NCBI RefSeq assembly: GCF_001625215.2
Contig: NC_030386.2
Coordinates: forward strand, 39,402,796-39,466,795
DNA length: 64,000 bases
Reading direction: 5' to 3'
Origin: Daucus carota subsp. sativus
Lineage: Eukaryota; Streptophyta; Magnoliopsida; Apiales; Apiaceae
A program made the position numbers and the translations under genes. This document shows positions 58,489-64,000 of the stretch, in pieces. The notes under the pieces are model-generated. The model made no database searches and was not told the DNA's origin. It was given only the letters and a program-made list of their open reading frames with translations. Position 1 is the first letter of the stretch; each line of letters starts with the position of its first letter.

Positions 58489-62659
<4,171 letters not shown>

Positions 62660-63990
62660 AAACCTCATTATCCGGAGTCCGACTGATTCTCCTGTTTTAT
62701 GAACTCAATGCAAAACGTTTACATATATGTTGCATTACGACTTCATTTTCTTGATATAAAGATTCGTAGTCTGTTTGGTAGTAGTGCTGACAAACACCTT
62801 ACCTATCAGTGAAATGTGAAAATTACACAAGGCAAAGCCAAAACCTTTTTTTGTTTATCTTTTCTCTGGTGATTCGAGTGGTTGTGGGAAACTTGCTACC
62901 AGGATCTGGCTGTGTACTGTTTTAATTTCCGTTTCATGTGTAGCAAACTACCAGAATCTGTGTTAAGTACTTTTTAAAGAAAAATTTAACAAACTTTTTC
63001 ATACCTAGCATTTCCCGTAAAACAAATGGGCGAGACGTTGGGAGTATTTGTTATATACTCCATCAAGACCATGATTGGACGGGGCGGATGGAATATTTGT
63101 TATATACCGGAAATAATGTATGATGGGATTGAGCATTCGGTTGGTTTGGTTCAAAATCGGATTGAATCGGATAGACTGATAATTGAACTTTTATTTTTCT
63201 GGAATGAAATTTCATTATGAACCGAAAAATACTGAATCGAAAAAAATCAGTTCGGTTCGTTTAAAAGAACCGAAATTATCTTAAAAATAAAATTTTATAT
63301 TACAAATAAAGCTAAAATTTATGATTTTATTTTGAAAAATAATATTAATTAATCACCACCACTTCTTCAAAGATATATATAATTAAATTAACAAATTAAA
63401 AATTATAATCATAAAATATAAGATATATATCAAATATATATATATAACATAAATATAAATTAATATTATATATTGTTTGGACTATTCAGTCTGAACCGAA
63501 ATATTATTATTTACAGACGAAACTAAGCCGAATTTTATTTCAGGCTATTTGGTCTAGGCCTTTTTTTTAGAAAATTAGGATCAAAGTGAAGTTTATGACA
63601 CATTTCGTTTCGATTTTTCGGGTCTAATTCGATTTTGCTCATTACAATGTCGATCAGAGCTGGAATTCAAGAAATGCATGATCATATTGTCAGTAATGTT
63701 TTAGCCACTAATAAAAACTATACTGGATATATCAAATAATTCGCATAAAAAACCTTAAATTTTCGATCTATTACTAATAAAGGAATTAGAATTAATTGAA
63801 AAGAATATACACCAAAATATACTAACAAAACAAATGTTTATTTACATCTCAAGAAAACACGGTTTCATACCTCGAATTCAAAAATCTGGTACACGTGGCG
63901 TAATGTGATTGGAACAACTTCACCATGCTCTCTCTAACTTATTTCTTTCAATCTCTCTCTCAGTTAGGGTTCAAGCTTAAATCAGATCGC
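62660..63990. other. CDPK 3' region and intergenic DNA
   Basis: 62660-62980 is probable 3' UTR. About 63129-63645 may be a degraded hAT-like element: GAGCATTCGGTTGG near its left end and, on the minus strand, GAGCAAAATCG near its right end, with many AACCGAA/TTCGGTT motifs inside. 63892-63897 is a G-box (CACGTG) in ACACGTGGC context, an ABRE-like site, about 100 bases before a possible gene start at 63992. Confidence 0.4.
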
Positions 63991-63991
63991 C

Positions 63992-64000
63992 ATGACGCCG
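63992..64000 (+). CDS. Possible start of a further gene cut by the window edge
   Basis: ATGACGCCG at the very end of the window, preceded by a CT-rich leader (about 63923-63962) and a G-box/ABRE-like ACACGTGGC at 63891-63899. Three codons cannot identify a product; the call rests only on the promoter-like context. Confidence 0.2.

Overview
The window is nuclear DNA of a flowering plant, almost certainly a eudicot. It is AT-rich, its genes carry many short introns with GT..AG borders and a few GC..AG borders, all recognisable products are plant families, and the intergenic space is full of MITEs, Helitrons and (TA)n arrays. I cannot name the species from sequence alone. There are no operons, tRNA or rRNA genes, LTR retrotransposons or CRISPR arrays that I can see. 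All gene models below were spliced by eye; every one keeps a continuous reading frame across its junctions.

Left part (1-32 kb): five unrelated single-copy-type genes. A PDI-type ER disulfide isomerase runs off the left edge on the minus strand and has an unfolded-protein-response type promoter. A 4.4-kb nested transposon block follows (3400-7776). Then come a 20-exon fatty acid amide hydrolase (10157-14980, +), a four-CBS plus PB1 membrane-anchored protein (17058-24282, +), a small NOI/RIN4-type protein (25302-25592, +) and the vesicle-trafficking ENTH/VHS protein MTV1 (27290-32148, -).

Middle part (32-55 kb): a tandem array of F-box/F-box-associated (FBA) genes of CPR1-like type, all on the plus strand. 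Each unit is a mini first exon encoding a conserved MSKL... N-terminus with the ATG, one large exon with F-box and FBA domain, and a mini last exon encoding a GFKLVL tail. All junctions are in phase 2. The fifth and sixth units have lost the tail exon and the first exon between them, so they splice in frame into a predicted 810-residue double F-box-FBA protein (51201-55110). This is the most unusual thing in the window. Two inverted copies of one non-autonomous Helitron flank units 1 and 2, and the right copy sits inside a hAT-like MITE.

Right part (55-64 kb): a hAT-like MITE, a compact Mutator-like element of the same family as the split one at 3.4-7.8 kb, and a calcium-dependent protein kinase of the CPK4/11/12 clade (58489-62659, +). 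The last 1.3 kb is intergenic and ends at a possible start of another gene.

The genes do not form a pathway. Several families present (CPR1-like F-box, NOI/RIN4-like, CDPK) have members in plant immunity or stress signalling, but that is a remark on families, not evidence of a cluster working together.
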